Part shown: piece after piece, positions 25,148 to 34,242 of the stretch | How the letters are laid out: each line of letters starts with the position of its first letter | Position numbering within the stretch: the stretch's first letter is position 1 | NCBI RefSeq assembly: GCF_013409645.1 | Contig: NZ_JACCBG010000001.1 | Span: 3,842,001-3,906,000 of the forward strand | Origin: Nocardioides panaciterrulae | GTDB lineage: Bacteria; Actinomycetota; Actinomycetes; Propionibacteriales; Nocardioidaceae | Direction: 5' to 3' | DNA: 64,000 nt | Program-made: the position numbers and the translations under genes | Notes under the pieces: model-generated | What the model saw: only the letters and a program-made list of their open reading frames with translations | Told to the model about the DNA's origin: nothing | Databases searched by the model: none

Positions 25148-26443
25148 TTGTCTCCCCTCGCCTCCTACCGACGCCTGCTCCGGCTCGCCGGCCCGGCCTA
25201 CGTCCTGACCGCGTTCCTCGGGCGGCTCCCCCTGGCGATGAGCCAGCTCGGCACCCTGCTGCTGGTCTCCACCGCCACCGACAGCTACGCCGTGGGCGGC
25301 GCCGCCGCCGGCGCGCTGGCGGTGGCCAACGCGGTCAGCGCCCCGATCGCCGGCGGCCTCGCCGACCGGCTCGGGCAGCGCCCCGTCGTGCTCGTCCAGT
25401 CGCTGGCCGGTGCCGCCGGGCTCGGCCTGCTGGTCGGGCTGGTCCACCTCGGCTCGTCGTACGGCACCCTGGTGGCGGCCGCGGCCCTCGCCGGCCTGGC
25501 CCTGCCCCAGGTCGGCCCGCTGGCCCGGGTGCGCTGGCGGCCGCTCACCGCCGGCACCGGTGCCCAGCAGCGCCGGCTGGTCGATGCCGCGTTCTCCTAC
25601 GAGGGCGCCGCGGACGAGGCGTCGTTCGCGGTGGGCCCCGCGCTGATCGGCCTCGGGGCGGTCGCCGTCTCGCCGTCCGGCGGCGTACTGGTCGCCGCGG
25701 CCCTGCTGGCGGTCTTCGGGACCGCGTTCGCGCTGCACCCCTCCGGGCGGTACGTCGCGGCCATGACCGTCCACGCCCCCGCGGGGCGGCTGCTGACCGC
25801 GGCGTTCGCGGTGCTCGTGCTCGCCCAGCTGGCCATCGGCGCGCTCTTCGGCGCCACCCAGACCGGTGCCACCGTGCTCGCGACCCAGGCCGGGCACGCC
25901 GGCCTGGCCGGGCTCGTGCACGCCACGCTCGGGGTCGGCAGCGCCGCCGCCGGCCTGGCCACCGCCTTCGTGCCCGAGCGGTTCGGCCAGGAGCGCCGGG
26001 TGCTGGTGGCCGGGGTCGCGCTGTTCGTGCTGTCGCTGCCGCTGCTGGTCGTGGACACGCTCGGCCCGCTGACCGCGGCGGTGTTCCTGCTGGGGTTCGC
26101 GGTCGCGCCGTACATGATCGGCGTGTTCACCCTCGGCGAGCGGATCGTGCCGCCGACCCGGGTCGCGGCCGCGATGACCGTGCTCGCCAGCGCCACCGGC
26201 GTGGGCTACGCACTCGGCTCGAGCGTCGCCGGCCGGCTGGCCGACGCGCACGGGCACACCGCGGCGTTCGCCGTGACCGTCACGGTCACGGCGCTGGCCG
26301 TCGTGCTCGCCGCGACGCAGCAGCGGCGGTTGCGCCGAGCCGTGCCCAGGCCGTCGCTCGCGGCCGCGGGGCAGCTGCCTGCGCCGGGCCGCCCGGCCGA
26401 GCCCGCGGGGCCGGACGCGCCGCCGGTCATGGCCGATGTGTGA
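25148..26443 (+). CDS. MFS transporter (12 helices)
   Basis: 431 residues. Twelve predicted membrane helices. GGLADRLGQRPVVLVQ after helix 2 is the MFS A-like loop. Substrate unknown; probably an efflux carrier. The TTG start at 25148 has GAAAGG 7 nt upstream; a GTG at 25124 is possible but has no ribosome site. A TAGGAT -10 element lies at 25067-25072, giving a leader of about 70 nt. The C-terminal 35 residues are Pro/Ala-rich and cytosolic. Confidence 0.8.
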   Translation: MSPLASYRRLLRLAGPAYVLTAFLGRLPLAMSQLGTLLLVSTATDSYAVGGAAAGALAVANAVSAPIAGGLADRLGQRPVVLVQSLAGAAGLGLLVGLVHLGSSYGTLVAAAALAGLALPQVGPLARVRWRPLTAGTGAQQRRLVDAAFSYEGAADEASFAVGPALIGLGAVAVSPSGGVLVAAALLAVFGTAFALHPSGRYVAAMTVHAPAGRLLTAAFAVLVLAQLAIGALFGATQTGATVLATQAGHAGLAGLVHATLGVGSAAAGLATAFVPERFGQERRVLVAGVALFVLSLPLLVVDTLGPLTAAVFLLGFAVAPYMIGVFTLGERIVPPTRVAAAMTVLASATGVGYALGSSVAGRLADAHGHTAAFAVTVTVTALAVVLAATQQRRLRRAVPRPSLAAAGQLPAPGRPAEPAGPDAPPVMADV

Positions 26444-26483
26444 GGGTGGACCCGCCGAGCCGAGCCGACGAGGAGTGGGGCGC

Positions 26484-26966
26484 ATGGACCTGGAGGAGAC
26501 GCGGTTGCCCGGGATCGGGCTGCGCCATGACTTCGTGACGGCGCAGGGGCGGCGCGTGGGCGTGGTCTCCCAACGCTCGGGCGCCCGGGAGCTGGTCATC
26601 TACGACCCGCTGGACCCCGACGCCTGCCAGGCCGTCATCACGCTGACCGGCCAGGAGGGCGAGGTGCTCGCCGAGCTGCTCGGCGCCCCCAGAGTGGTCG
26701 AGCGGCTGGCCCGGCTGCGCGAGCAGATCGAGGGCATCTCCACCGAAGGGCTGCTGGTCGCCGAGGACTCGCCGTTCGCCGGCCGCTCGCTGGGCGACGC
26801 CGCGATCCGGACCCGCACCGGCGCCTCGGTCGTCGCGGTCTTCCGCGGCGGCGAACTGATCGCCTCGCCGCGCCCGGACTTCGTCTTCCAGGCAGGGGAC
26901 CGGGTGGTCGTGGTCGGCACCGAGGACGGCGTCCACGCCGTCGCCGGCCTGCTCGCCGACGGCTGA
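26484..26966 (+). CDS. TrkA-C-domain regulatory subunit of K+/H+ antiporter (KhtT-like)
   Basis: 160 residues. The N-terminal part (1-75) is a KhtT-like domain, and residues about 80-160 form a TrkA-C (RCK_C) ligand-binding domain (IRTRTGASVVAVFRGGELI, FQAGDRVVVVGTEDGVHAV). In Bacillus, KhtT gates the KhtU antiporter in response to c-di-AMP and pH. AGGAG lies 8 nt before the ATG. It precedes the antiporter by 4 nt, so the two form an operon. Confidence 0.88.
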   Translation: MDLEETRLPGIGLRHDFVTAQGRRVGVVSQRSGARELVIYDPLDPDACQAVITLTGQEGEVLAELLGAPRVVERLARLREQIEGISTEGLLVAEDSPFAGRSLGDAAIRTRTGASVVAVFRGGELIASPRPDFVFQAGDRVVVVGTEDGVHAVAGLLADG

Positions 26967-26970
26967 GCTC

Positions 26971-28254
26971 GTGCACGTGCACGTGGCGACGTTCTTCGTC
27001 GAGCTCGGTGCCGTCCTGTTCGGACTCGGGATGCTCGGCCGGCTCGCCGGCCGCCTCGGGCTCTCCCCCATCCCGCTCTACCTGCTCGCCGGGCTGGCCT
27101 TCGGGTCGGGCGGGCTGCTGCCCCTGGGCGCGCCGGAGGGGTTCCTGACCACGGGGTCGCAGGTGGGCGTGATCCTGCTGCTGCTCCTGCTCGGCCTGGA
27201 GTACTCGGCCGAGGAGCTGGTCGGCAACCTGCGGCAGCAGGCCCCCGCGGGCCTGCTCGACCTGCTGCTGAACGGCACTCCGGGGCTGGTGTTCGCGCTG
27301 CTGATGGGGTGGCCGCCGGTGGCGGCGCTCGCGATGTTCGGCATCACCGCGATCAGCTCCTCGGGGATCATCTCCAAGGTGCTCACCGACCTCGGCCGGC
27401 TGGGCAACCGGGAGACCCCGACGGTGCTGAGCGTGCTGGTGATCGAGGACCTCGCGATGGCGGTCTACCTGCCGGTGCTGACCTCGGTGATCGCCGCGTC
27501 CGGGGCGTGGGTGGCGACCCGCTCGGTGCTGATCGCGCTGGCCGTGCTCGGCGTGGTGCTGCTGGTCGCGCTGCGGTGGGGGCAGCAGGTCACCCGCGTG
27601 GTCTCGGGCGGCAGCGACGAGGTGGTGCTGCTGCGGGTGCTCGGCGTCGCGCTGCTGGTCGCCGGCGCCGCCGAGGCCGTGCACGTCTCCGCCGCGGTGG
27701 GCTCGTTCCTGCTCGGCATCGCCCTCTCCGGCGAGCTCGCCCACCGGGTCCAGGGCCTGCTCGGGCCGCTGCGCGACCTGTTCGCCGCGGTGTTCTTCGT
27801 GTTCTTCGGGCTCTCCACCGATCCCGGCCAGCTGCCCTCGGCGCTGCTGCTCGCGCTGGGCCTCGCGGTGGTCGGGGTGGCCACCAAGGTCGCCACCGGC
27901 TGGGTGGCCGCCCGGCGCGCCGGCGTCGGCCCGGGTGGCCGGCTGCGAGCGGGCGCCGCGCTGGTGGCGCGCGGGGAGTTCTCGATCATCATCGTGGGCC
28001 TGCTCACCGGCCCGGTGCACGACCTGATCGCCCCCACGGTCGCCGCCTACGTGCTGCTGATGGCCGTCGTCGGCCCGCTCGCCCCCCGCCTGGCCGACCC
28101 GCTGGCGCGCCGGCTCGTCGTGCGCGCCCAGGCCCGCGCGGCGTCCTCCGCCCCCGGCTCCGCCTCCGCCCCGGCCTCGACCCCGGCGTCCACCGCTGCG
28201 TCGTCCCCGGGCGTCCACCCCGACGTCATCCGAACCGGTCGCCAGGACCGATGA
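26971..28254 (+). CDS. CPA2-family K+(cation)/H+ antiporter (KhtU-like)
   Basis: 427 residues with about 12-13 membrane helices. VLVIEDLAMAVYLPVL carries the conserved Glu-Asp pair in mid-membrane typical of CPA2 exchangers, and ITAISSSGIISKVLTDLGR is the preceding crossover segment. The Ala/Pro/Ser-rich tail from about 395 is cytosolic and has no TrkA-N domain, fitting a separate KhtT-like subunit just upstream. It starts at one of three in-frame GTG codons (26971, 26977, 26983). Probably exports K+ for pH or osmotic balance. Confidence 0.88.
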   Translation: MHVHVATFFVELGAVLFGLGMLGRLAGRLGLSPIPLYLLAGLAFGSGGLLPLGAPEGFLTTGSQVGVILLLLLLGLEYSAEELVGNLRQQAPAGLLDLLLNGTPGLVFALLMGWPPVAALAMFGITAISSSGIISKVLTDLGRLGNRETPTVLSVLVIEDLAMAVYLPVLTSVIAASGAWVATRSVLIALAVLGVVLLVALRWGQQVTRVVSGGSDEVVLLRVLGVALLVAGAAEAVHVSAAVGSFLLGIALSGELAHRVQGLLGPLRDLFAAVFFVFFGLSTDPGQLPSALLLALGLAVVGVATKVATGWVAARRAGVGPGGRLRAGAALVARGEFSIIIVGLLTGPVHDLIAPTVAAYVLLMAVVGPLAPRLADPLARRLVVRAQARAASSAPGSASAPASTPASTAASSPGVHPDVIRTGRQDR

Positions 28255-28329
28255 CGCCGGCCGCCCGGCCCCGCGGCCGAGGTGCGGACCGGTGCGCGTG
28301 GATCGGCCCGCGGTGGGGACAATGACGTC

Positions 28330-28797
28330 ATGACGTCCTCCCCCGCCCCCTTCACCACCGCCGACCTCGTCACCCTCGACCACCCGGGCGGCCAGGACGC
28401 GCGCGATGTGGTCGCCTCCCTCGCCGCCCGACTCACCGACGCCGGCCGGGTGAGCGACGCGGAGGCGTTCGTCGAGGCGGTGATGGTGCGCGAGGCCCTC
28501 GAGTCCACCGTGCTGCCCGGCGGCCTGGCCCTCCCCCACGCCCGCAGCGCGGCGGTCGACACCCTCTCGGTCGCGGTGGCCCGGCTGGCGGCACCGGTGT
28601 CCTTCCACGACGACAAGCCGGACGTCGACGTCGTGCTGCTGATCGCGGCCCCCGAGGAGGATCCCTCGTCCTACCTCGCCCTGCTCGCCAAGATCGCCGG
28701 CGCCTGCGTGCGGACGAGCTTCCGGACGGAGCTGCGCGGCGCCGGCAGCGCCGACGAGGCCGCCGGCCTGGTCACCGGCGCCATCGGCCGGATCTGA
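28330..28797 (+). CDS. PTS EIIA domain protein (fructose/mannitol type)
   Basis: 155 residues, a single PTS EIIA type-2 domain. The phospho-accepting His is in LPGGLALPHARS, and VSFHDDKPDVDVVLLIAAPE is the usual downstream strand. No EIIB, EIIC, HPr or EI is nearby, so it may be a regulatory EIIA or serve a transporter elsewhere. GACAAT lies 6 nt before the ATG, possibly a weak leaderless promoter. A terminator follows. Confidence 0.87.
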   Translation: MTSSPAPFTTADLVTLDHPGGQDARDVVASLAARLTDAGRVSDAEAFVEAVMVREALESTVLPGGLALPHARSAAVDTLSVAVARLAAPVSFHDDKPDVDVVLLIAAPEEDPSSYLALLAKIAGACVRTSFRTELRGAGSADEAAGLVTGAIGRI

Positions 28798-28803
28798 CCC
28801 CGG

Positions 28804-28834
28804 CGGCCGTCGTACCGGACCTCGACGACGGCCG
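28804..28834 (+). terminator. Terminator hairpin after the PTS IIA gene
   Basis: Perfect 10-bp stem CGGCCGTCGT / ACGACGGCCG with an 11-nt loop, 6 nt after the stop. It isolates the PTS gene from the MFS-MarR promoter that follows. Confidence 0.72.
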
Positions 28835-28844
28835 GCCCCATCCC

Positions 28845-28868
28845 CCGGAGATATGGCCGGAGATATGG
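28845..28868. repeat. Perfect 12-bp tandem duplication in the MFS promoter
   Basis: CCGGAGATATGG occurs twice head to tail. The second copy supplies the likely -10 element TATGGT (28864-28869) and touches the TTAG...CTAA inverted repeat, so the duplication gives two possible -10 cores. Confidence 0.85.
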
Positions 28869-28886
28869 TTAGCCGACGCGAACTAA
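28869..28886. promoter_or_regulatory. Candidate MarR operator
   Basis: TTAG-N10-CTAA inverted repeat directly after the presumed -10 element and 28 nt before the MFS start. Placement and half-sites fit self-repression by the MarR-family gene at the end of this operon. Confidence 0.5.
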
Positions 28887-28914
28887 TCGGTGCACCCCGG
28901 GAGGCACGGACCAG

Positions 28915-30714
28915 ATGGCAGGCACGGCGGTCCAGGACCGACGCAGGGCGGCGCGGGCGAAGGCGGAGCGCGACCTGCGCAGCCCGCACTACAAGTGGGT
29001 CGCGCTGTCCAACACCACCCTCGGGGTGCTGCTGGCCACGATCAACCAGTCGATCCTGCTGATCGCGCTGCCCGACATCTTCCGCGGCGTGGGCGTCGAC
29101 CCGCTCTCGCCCGGCAACACCGGCCTGCTGCTGTGGCTGATCATGGGCTACATGGTCGTCACCGCCGTGCTGGTGGTGGGGCTCGGTCGGCTCGGCGACA
29201 TGTACGGCCGGGTCCGGATGTACAACGCCGGGTTCGCGATCTTCACCGCGTTCTCGATCCTGCTCGCGGTCACCTGGATGCACGGCACCGCCGGGGTGCT
29301 CTGGCTGATCGTGATGCGGGTCTTCCAGGGCGTCGGCGGCGCGATGCTGATGGCGAACTCGGCCGCGATCATCACCGACGCGTTCCCGTCCGACCAGCGC
29401 GGCCTGGGCCTGGGCCTGAACCAGGTCGCCGGCATCGCGGGCTCGTTCATCGGGCTGGTCGTCGGCGGCCTGCTCGCCCCGATCGAGTGGCACCTCGTCT
29501 TCGTGGTCTCGGTCCCGATCGGGGTGTTCGCCACCGTGTGGGCCTACCTGAAGCTGCACGACACCGGCACCCGGCACCACGCCCGGATGGACTGGTGGGG
29601 CAACGCCACCTTCGCGCTCGGCCTGGTCGCGGTGCTGGCCGGGATCACCTACGGCATCCAGCCCTACGGCAGCCACGACATGGGCTGGACCGACCCGTGG
29701 GTGCTGGCCGCGCTGATCGGCGGCGCGGTGGTGCTGGCCGGCTTCTGCGTGATCGAGACCAAGGTGCCGGACCCGATGTTCCACATCGACCTGTTCCGGA
29801 TCCGCGCCTTCACCTTCGGCAACCTCGCCAGCCTGCTCGGCTCGCTGGGCCGCGGCGGGCTGATGTTCATCCTGATCATCTGGCTGCAGGGCATCTGGCT
29901 GCCCCAGCACGGCTACAGCTTCGAGGAGACCCCGCTGTGGGCGGGCATCTACATGCTGCCGCTGACCGTCGGGTTCCTGGTCGCCGGCCCGGTCTCCGGG
30001 TGGCTCTCCGACCGGTTCGGCGCCCGGCTGTTCGCCACCGGCGGCATGGTGGTCGCCGCGCTGAGCTTCGTGTGGCTGCTGCTGCTCCCGGTCGACTTCG
30101 CCTACGGTCAGTTCGCGGCCGCGCTGCTGCTCAACGGCCTGGGCATGGGGCTGTTCGCCTCGCCCAACCGCGCCGGCATCATGAACAGCCTGCCCGCCAC
30201 CCAGCGCGGCGTCGGCGCCGGCATGACGGCCACCTTCCAGAACGCCGCGATGGTGCTGTCCATCGGCATCTTCTTCTCGCTGATGGTCACCGGGCTGGCC
30301 GCGACGCTGCCGCAGACGCTCACCCAGGGACTGACCGCCCAGGGCGTCTCCTCGGCCCAGGCCGCCCAGGTGGCGCAGCTGCCGCCGGTGAGCGTGCTGT
30401 TCGCCTCGCTGCTCGGCTACAACCCGGTGCAGACCCTGCTGGGCGGGCACGCCCTGGCTCAGCTGCCGGCCGCCCACCAGCACTACCTCACCGGGCGGAG
30501 CTTCTTCCCGCAGATGATCTCCGGCCCGTTCTCCGACGGGCTCGGCGTCGCCTTCGGCTTCGCCATCGCGGCCTGCCTGATCGCCGCGGTGGCCTCCGCA
30601 CTGCGCGGCGGGAAGTACGTCCACGTCGACGAGCCGACCGATCCCACGGACACCGCCGACCCCGCCGAGACCCGCGCCGCCGCAGCCGCGCCGACCGGGG
30701 GGTCCCCCGCATGA
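28915..30714 (+). CDS. DHA2-family MFS drug exporter (14 helices)
   Basis: 599 residues, the size of a 14-helix DHA2 carrier. GLGRLGDMYGRVRMYNAGF is motif A after helix 2, and AIITDAFPSDQRGLGLGLNQ is the motif-C region. A loop of about 60 residues near 495-550 links the last helices. Likely proton-driven export of a drug or hydrophobic metabolite. It overlaps the MarR regulator by ATGA, so the pair is one operon, probably induced when ligand releases the regulator. Confidence 0.9.
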   Translation: MAGTAVQDRRRAARAKAERDLRSPHYKWVALSNTTLGVLLATINQSILLIALPDIFRGVGVDPLSPGNTGLLLWLIMGYMVVTAVLVVGLGRLGDMYGRVRMYNAGFAIFTAFSILLAVTWMHGTAGVLWLIVMRVFQGVGGAMLMANSAAIITDAFPSDQRGLGLGLNQVAGIAGSFIGLVVGGLLAPIEWHLVFVVSVPIGVFATVWAYLKLHDTGTRHHARMDWWGNATFALGLVAVLAGITYGIQPYGSHDMGWTDPWVLAALIGGAVVLAGFCVIETKVPDPMFHIDLFRIRAFTFGNLASLLGSLGRGGLMFILIIWLQGIWLPQHGYSFEETPLWAGIYMLPLTVGFLVAGPVSGWLSDRFGARLFATGGMVVAALSFVWLLLLPVDFAYGQFAAALLLNGLGMGLFASPNRAGIMNSLPATQRGVGAGMTATFQNAAMVLSIGIFFSLMVTGLAATLPQTLTQGLTAQGVSSAQAAQVAQLPPVSVLFASLLGYNPVQTLLGGHALAQLPAAHQHYLTGRSFFPQMISGPFSDGLGVAFGFAIAACLIAAVASALRGGKYVHVDEPTDPTDTADPAETRAAAAAPTGGSPA

Positions 30715-31202
30715 GCACGCCCACTCCCTCCCCGGCCAGCGCCCAGGTGGCCGGCCTGGCCGGCGAGCTCCGGGTGGCGGTGAACCGGCTCGCCTATGCG
30801 CTGCGCCGGCCGGGCGACACGCTCGACCTGACCCCCTCGCGCTACACCGCGCTGGCGACGCTGGCGAAGCGCGGCGCGCTCCGCGCCGGCGACCTCGCCG
30901 AGGCGATGGGCATCGCCCGCCCCACGATGTCCCGCCTCGCCGACGCCCTCGTCGAGAGCGGTTGGGTGACCCGCGCTCCGGACCCCGAGGACGGGCGCGC
31001 GTCGCTGCTGACGCTGAGCGACGCCGGCCGGGAGCTGCTCGAGCGGCTGCGCCGGGAGGCCACGGCCGACCTGCACGCCGACATCGCCGCGCTCTCCGAG
31101 GCGGAGCGCGACGCGCTCGCCACCGCCCTGCCGGCGCTCACCACCCTCGCCGAGCGGCAGCTCGGCCGCGCCCGCACGGGGCCCGCGGGCGGTCCCGCGT
31201 GA
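30711..31202 (+). CDS. MarR-family transcriptional regulator
   Basis: 163 residues with a winged-helix fold. LTPSRYTALATLAKRGALRAGDLAEAMGI holds helices 2-3, ARPTMSRLADALVESGWVTR the recognition helix, and APDPEDGRASLLTLSDAGR the wing. Dimer helices lie at both ends. It is translationally coupled to the exporter and is expected to repress it through the inverted repeat at 28869-28886. Confidence 0.92.
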   Translation: MSTPTPSPASAQVAGLAGELRVAVNRLAYALRRPGDTLDLTPSRYTALATLAKRGALRAGDLAEAMGIARPTMSRLADALVESGWVTRAPDPEDGRASLLTLSDAGRELLERLRREATADLHADIAALSEAERDALATALPALTTLAERQLGRARTGPAGGPA

Positions 31203-31207
31203 CCACC

Positions 31208-32590
31208 TCAGGAGTCGAAGCCGAGGCCCCACCGGTCCAGCAGCCGTAGCCAGGCGTTGCGGCGTCCGGTGCGGTCCTCCCGGGCCAGCGACCACGTGGT
31301 CGCGCGGACGCCCAGCCAGGCCAGCGGCTCGGGCGGGAACGGCACCGGCCTGCGCCGGACCATCTCCAGCCGGGTCCGCTCGGTCTCGCGCCCGGAGAGC
31401 AGGTCCAGCATCACCTCGGCGGCGAAGCGGGAGGCGCCGACCCCCAGCCCGGTGAAGCCGAGGGCGTAAGCCGTCCGGCCGCCGTGCGCGCGCCCGTAGA
31501 AGGCGCAGAAGCGGGTGGAGGTGTCGATGACCCCGGACCAGCGGTGCGTGAACCCGATCCCGTCGAGCTGGGGGAAGGTGCGGCCGAAGTTGCGCGCCAG
31601 GGTCTCGAACGTCGCCCGCCGGTCGTCGTGCTGGGACCGGATCGACCGGCCGTAGTGGTAGACCGCGTCGTAGCCGCCCCACAGGATCCGCCGGTCCGGC
31701 GTGACCCGGTAGTAGTGGAACCGGTTGCCGGAGTCGGCCACGCCGATGGCCGGGTCCCACCCCAGGCTCGCGAGCTGTGCGTCGGTGAGGGGCTCGGTGG
31801 CCAGCACGTAGTCGTACACCGGCACCACCGACCACCGGGTGCGGCGCAGGGGGCCCGGGAAGACGTTGGTGGCCAGCACGACGTTGCGCGCGCGGACGGT
31901 GCCGGTCGACGTGGCCGCCTCGACGCGACCGCGCCGTCGGCGCAGCGCGGTCAGGCGGGTGTGCTCGGCGATCCGGACACCCTGCCGCTCCGCGGCGTCG
32001 GCCAGCCCCCAGGCCAACCGCGCGGGGTCGAGGACGGCGCACTCGTCGGGGCTCAACCGTCCGGCGAGGTACGACGGGGAGTCGAGGACCCGTCGTACGG
32101 CCGCGGCGTCGAGGAAGCCCGGCCGGTCGGGCTCGAGGGCCTCGACCTCGTGCGGCCGGGTCGCGACCTGCAGCGCACCGCCGCGCCGCAGCCCGCAGTC
32201 GATCCCGTAGCGCGCGACGGTCTCCTCGATCTCGTCGAGGTTGCGCAGCCCGAGCGCGTGGAGGGTGTCGTACTCCCCGGGCCAGCGGGCCCGACCGTTC
32301 GCCTCGCCGTGGGTCAGGCTGGCCTCGCAGAACCCGCCGTTGCGGCCGGTGGCGTGCTCGCCGATGCGGTCGGCCTCGACCAGCACGACCCGGCGTCCGG
32401 GGTCCCGCTCGACCGCCCGGAGCGCCGCCCACAGCCCGGTGAAGCCGCCGCCGACCACCAGCAGGTCGGTCTCGACGTCACCGGGCAGGCCAGGCCGCGG
32501 CTGCGGGCGTGCGGGGCTGTCCAGCCACAGCGGCCGCAGCACCGACCCCTCGAGCGCGGAGACCGGCCAGGAGCGCTCGGGCACCGGCAC
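31208..32590 (-). CDS. FAD-dependent oxidoreductase (DAO family)
   Basis: 460 residues. The N-terminal dinucleotide motif DLLVVGGGFTGLWAAL (about 42-57) binds FAD, and ATGRNGGFCEASL follows as in the PuuB / glycine oxidase group. The C-terminal SGVIDTSTRFCAFYGRAHGG and GFTGLGVGASRFAAE segments complete the DAO fold. It probably oxidises an amine or amino acid; the substrate is unknown. The GTG has a strong GGAGGAGGG site. Its stop is 5 nt from the converging MarR gene. Confidence 0.85.
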   Translation of the reverse strand: MPVPERSWPVSALEGSVLRPLWLDSPARPQPRPGLPGDVETDLLVVGGGFTGLWAALRAVERDPGRRVVLVEADRIGEHATGRNGGFCEASLTHGEANGRARWPGEYDTLHALGLRNLDEIEETVARYGIDCGLRRGGALQVATRPHEVEALEPDRPGFLDAAAVRRVLDSPSYLAGRLSPDECAVLDPARLAWGLADAAERQGVRIAEHTRLTALRRRRGRVEAATSTGTVRARNVVLATNVFPGPLRRTRWSVVPVYDYVLATEPLTDAQLASLGWDPAIGVADSGNRFHYYRVTPDRRILWGGYDAVYHYGRSIRSQHDDRRATFETLARNFGRTFPQLDGIGFTHRWSGVIDTSTRFCAFYGRAHGGRTAYALGFTGLGVGASRFAAEVMLDLLSGRETERTRLEMVRRRPVPFPPEPLAWLGVRATTWSLAREDRTGRRNAWLRLLDRWGLGFDS

Positions 32591-32840
32591 GTCGTCCCTC
32601 CTCCTCGTCGCTCGCGCGGCCGCTCGCCGCGCGTCGTGGCGTGACCACGTGAGGGCATCATGCCGCGGACCTTGCTCGCGGGAGAAGCAGCATCACGGAA
32701 GCCTGTCCTCGCGCGGAGGCCCAACCATCCTCAGTGACGCTCAGGAGGCGGTACGGCGCGAGCTCGTCCACCGCGACGCCGGCCAGGACCGGCAGGAAAA
32801 GCGGGCGCGCGGACCGCCCGGCCGTGGCTAGCCTGCCGCG

Positions 32841-33635
32841 ATGACCGACTGGCAGACGATCCGCAGCAACGACTTCCGCGTCCCCGAGGGCGGCGACGTC
32901 CCCCGGCTCGTGGCCGAGCTCGTCGACATGCTCGCCTCACCCGACCCGGAGACGCGCGACGAGCTCGGGTACTCGGCGCTCGCGACCTGGATCCACGAGG
33001 GCGTGGTGCCCGACGACCAGCTGCGCCCGTTGGGCGACCTGATGGTGCAGCGCTTCGGGTCCGACCAGGTGCAGGTCCGCACCTTCGCCCCGCTGGTCCT
33101 CGACGTCATGGTCGCCACCCGGGGGGTGTGCGAGCCGGCGTGGGTCGACGCCTTCGAGCGCTGGTACGCCGCCGAGAGCGACCTGCGCGGCCACGACCCA
33201 CAGCTGGGCTGGCTGCACGCGGTGGCCCACGGCGCGGACCTGCTCGGCGAGCTCGGCTTGCGCCCGGACGTCCCGGCGCGGCGGATGCTCGACCTCGCGG
33301 CGACGCGGATGCTGGCCGGGACGCCCGTGGTCTGGCAGGCCCAGGAGGACGACCGGCTGGCGTACGCCGTGGGGCGCGTGCTGACCCGCGCCGACCTGTC
33401 ACGGACCGATGCCGTGGGCTGGCTGGACCCGGTCGCCGACGTGCTCGCCGAGGGTCGCCCCGGACCGGTCCCCGCGCAGGTCTCCAACACACTCCGGACC
33501 CTCCGGATGCTCTACCTGGTCGTCGACCGGGGCGTCCGCATCGGCCCCGACGACGTCCGGCCGGCGCCCGAGCGCGACGCCGTCCTGGCCCGGATCGCCG
33601 AGGTCCTGCACCCAGCCAGTCCCTGGGCCTGGTGA
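32841..33635 (+). CDS. DUF2785-family protein
   Basis: 264 residues, cytosolic and all-alpha. VPRLVAELVDMLASPDPETRDELGYSALATWI is the DUF2785 start and LGWLHAVAHGADLLGELG its central part. No known function. The ATG follows TAGCCT (32829-32834) by 6 nt, so it is probably leaderless. A decayed partial copy of this gene lies at 34243-34465. Confidence 0.82.
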   Translation: MTDWQTIRSNDFRVPEGGDVPRLVAELVDMLASPDPETRDELGYSALATWIHEGVVPDDQLRPLGDLMVQRFGSDQVQVRTFAPLVLDVMVATRGVCEPAWVDAFERWYAAESDLRGHDPQLGWLHAVAHGADLLGELGLRPDVPARRMLDLAATRMLAGTPVVWQAQEDDRLAYAVGRVLTRADLSRTDAVGWLDPVADVLAEGRPGPVPAQVSNTLRTLRMLYLVVDRGVRIGPDDVRPAPERDAVLARIAEVLHPASPWAW

Positions 33636-33654
33636 CCCAGCGGCCGACGCGGCG

Positions 33655-34137
33655 TCAGTCGACGATCGTCTCGTACGCCGCCGGGCAGCCGGACCGCCGG
33701 CCGGCCTCACCGGCGAGGTGGTCGGCGAACTCGGCGGTGAGGAAGCGCAGCTCGAAGTGCCGGTCGCCGCGTGACCATGCGGTCGCCTCCGGCCGGAACT
33801 CGCGCCGGTCCGAGACCGGTGTGTCGCCCGGGTCGCGGGACCACCCAGCTTCCTCGAGCGTCTTGCCGAACCACGCAAGGACCCGGCCCCGCGGGTCGGC
33901 CGCGCAGGCGTCCACCTTGATCTGGGCCGGGTTCTTCGCCATCGCGTTGGCCGAGGCCTCAACCTCTAGCCGGCGGTACTCCGTGGCGCCGGGATAGGAC
34001 GCTCGGGCACCGGGGGTGCGGCGGAGGTCGGCGAGCCCGGGCTGTCCGCCCGTCCCCTGGCAGCCCACGACTGCGAAGGCCGCCAGCACGACCAGCCCGG
34101 CAAGGCGGCACGGCGTCCCACGGCGGGGCAGCGTCAT
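33655..34137 (-). CDS. Small lipoprotein of unknown function
   Basis: 160 residues. The lipobox VVGC (Cys26) follows a hydrophobic core (LAGLVVLAAFAVV). The mature part has three cysteines and no recognised domain. The ATG follows TACGGT (34145-34150) by 7 nt, giving a leaderless transcript. It lies between the DUF2785 gene and its broken copy. Confidence 0.75.
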   Translation of the reverse strand: MTLPRRGTPCRLAGLVVLAAFAVVGCQGTGGQPGLADLRRTPGARASYPGATEYRRLEVEASANAMAKNPAQIKVDACAADPRGRVLAWFGKTLEEAGWSRDPGDTPVSDRREFRPEATAWSRGDRHFELRFLTAEFADHLAGEAGRRSGCPAAYETIVD

Positions 34138-34242
34138 GCCCGGCACCGTACTGTCCGGCGCTGCGCCCGGCACGGAGAACTCGCGAATGTGAAGGCGCCG
34201 GACGGAGCGCCGTCTCAGCCCCCGCTGACCGACTGAGCACAC

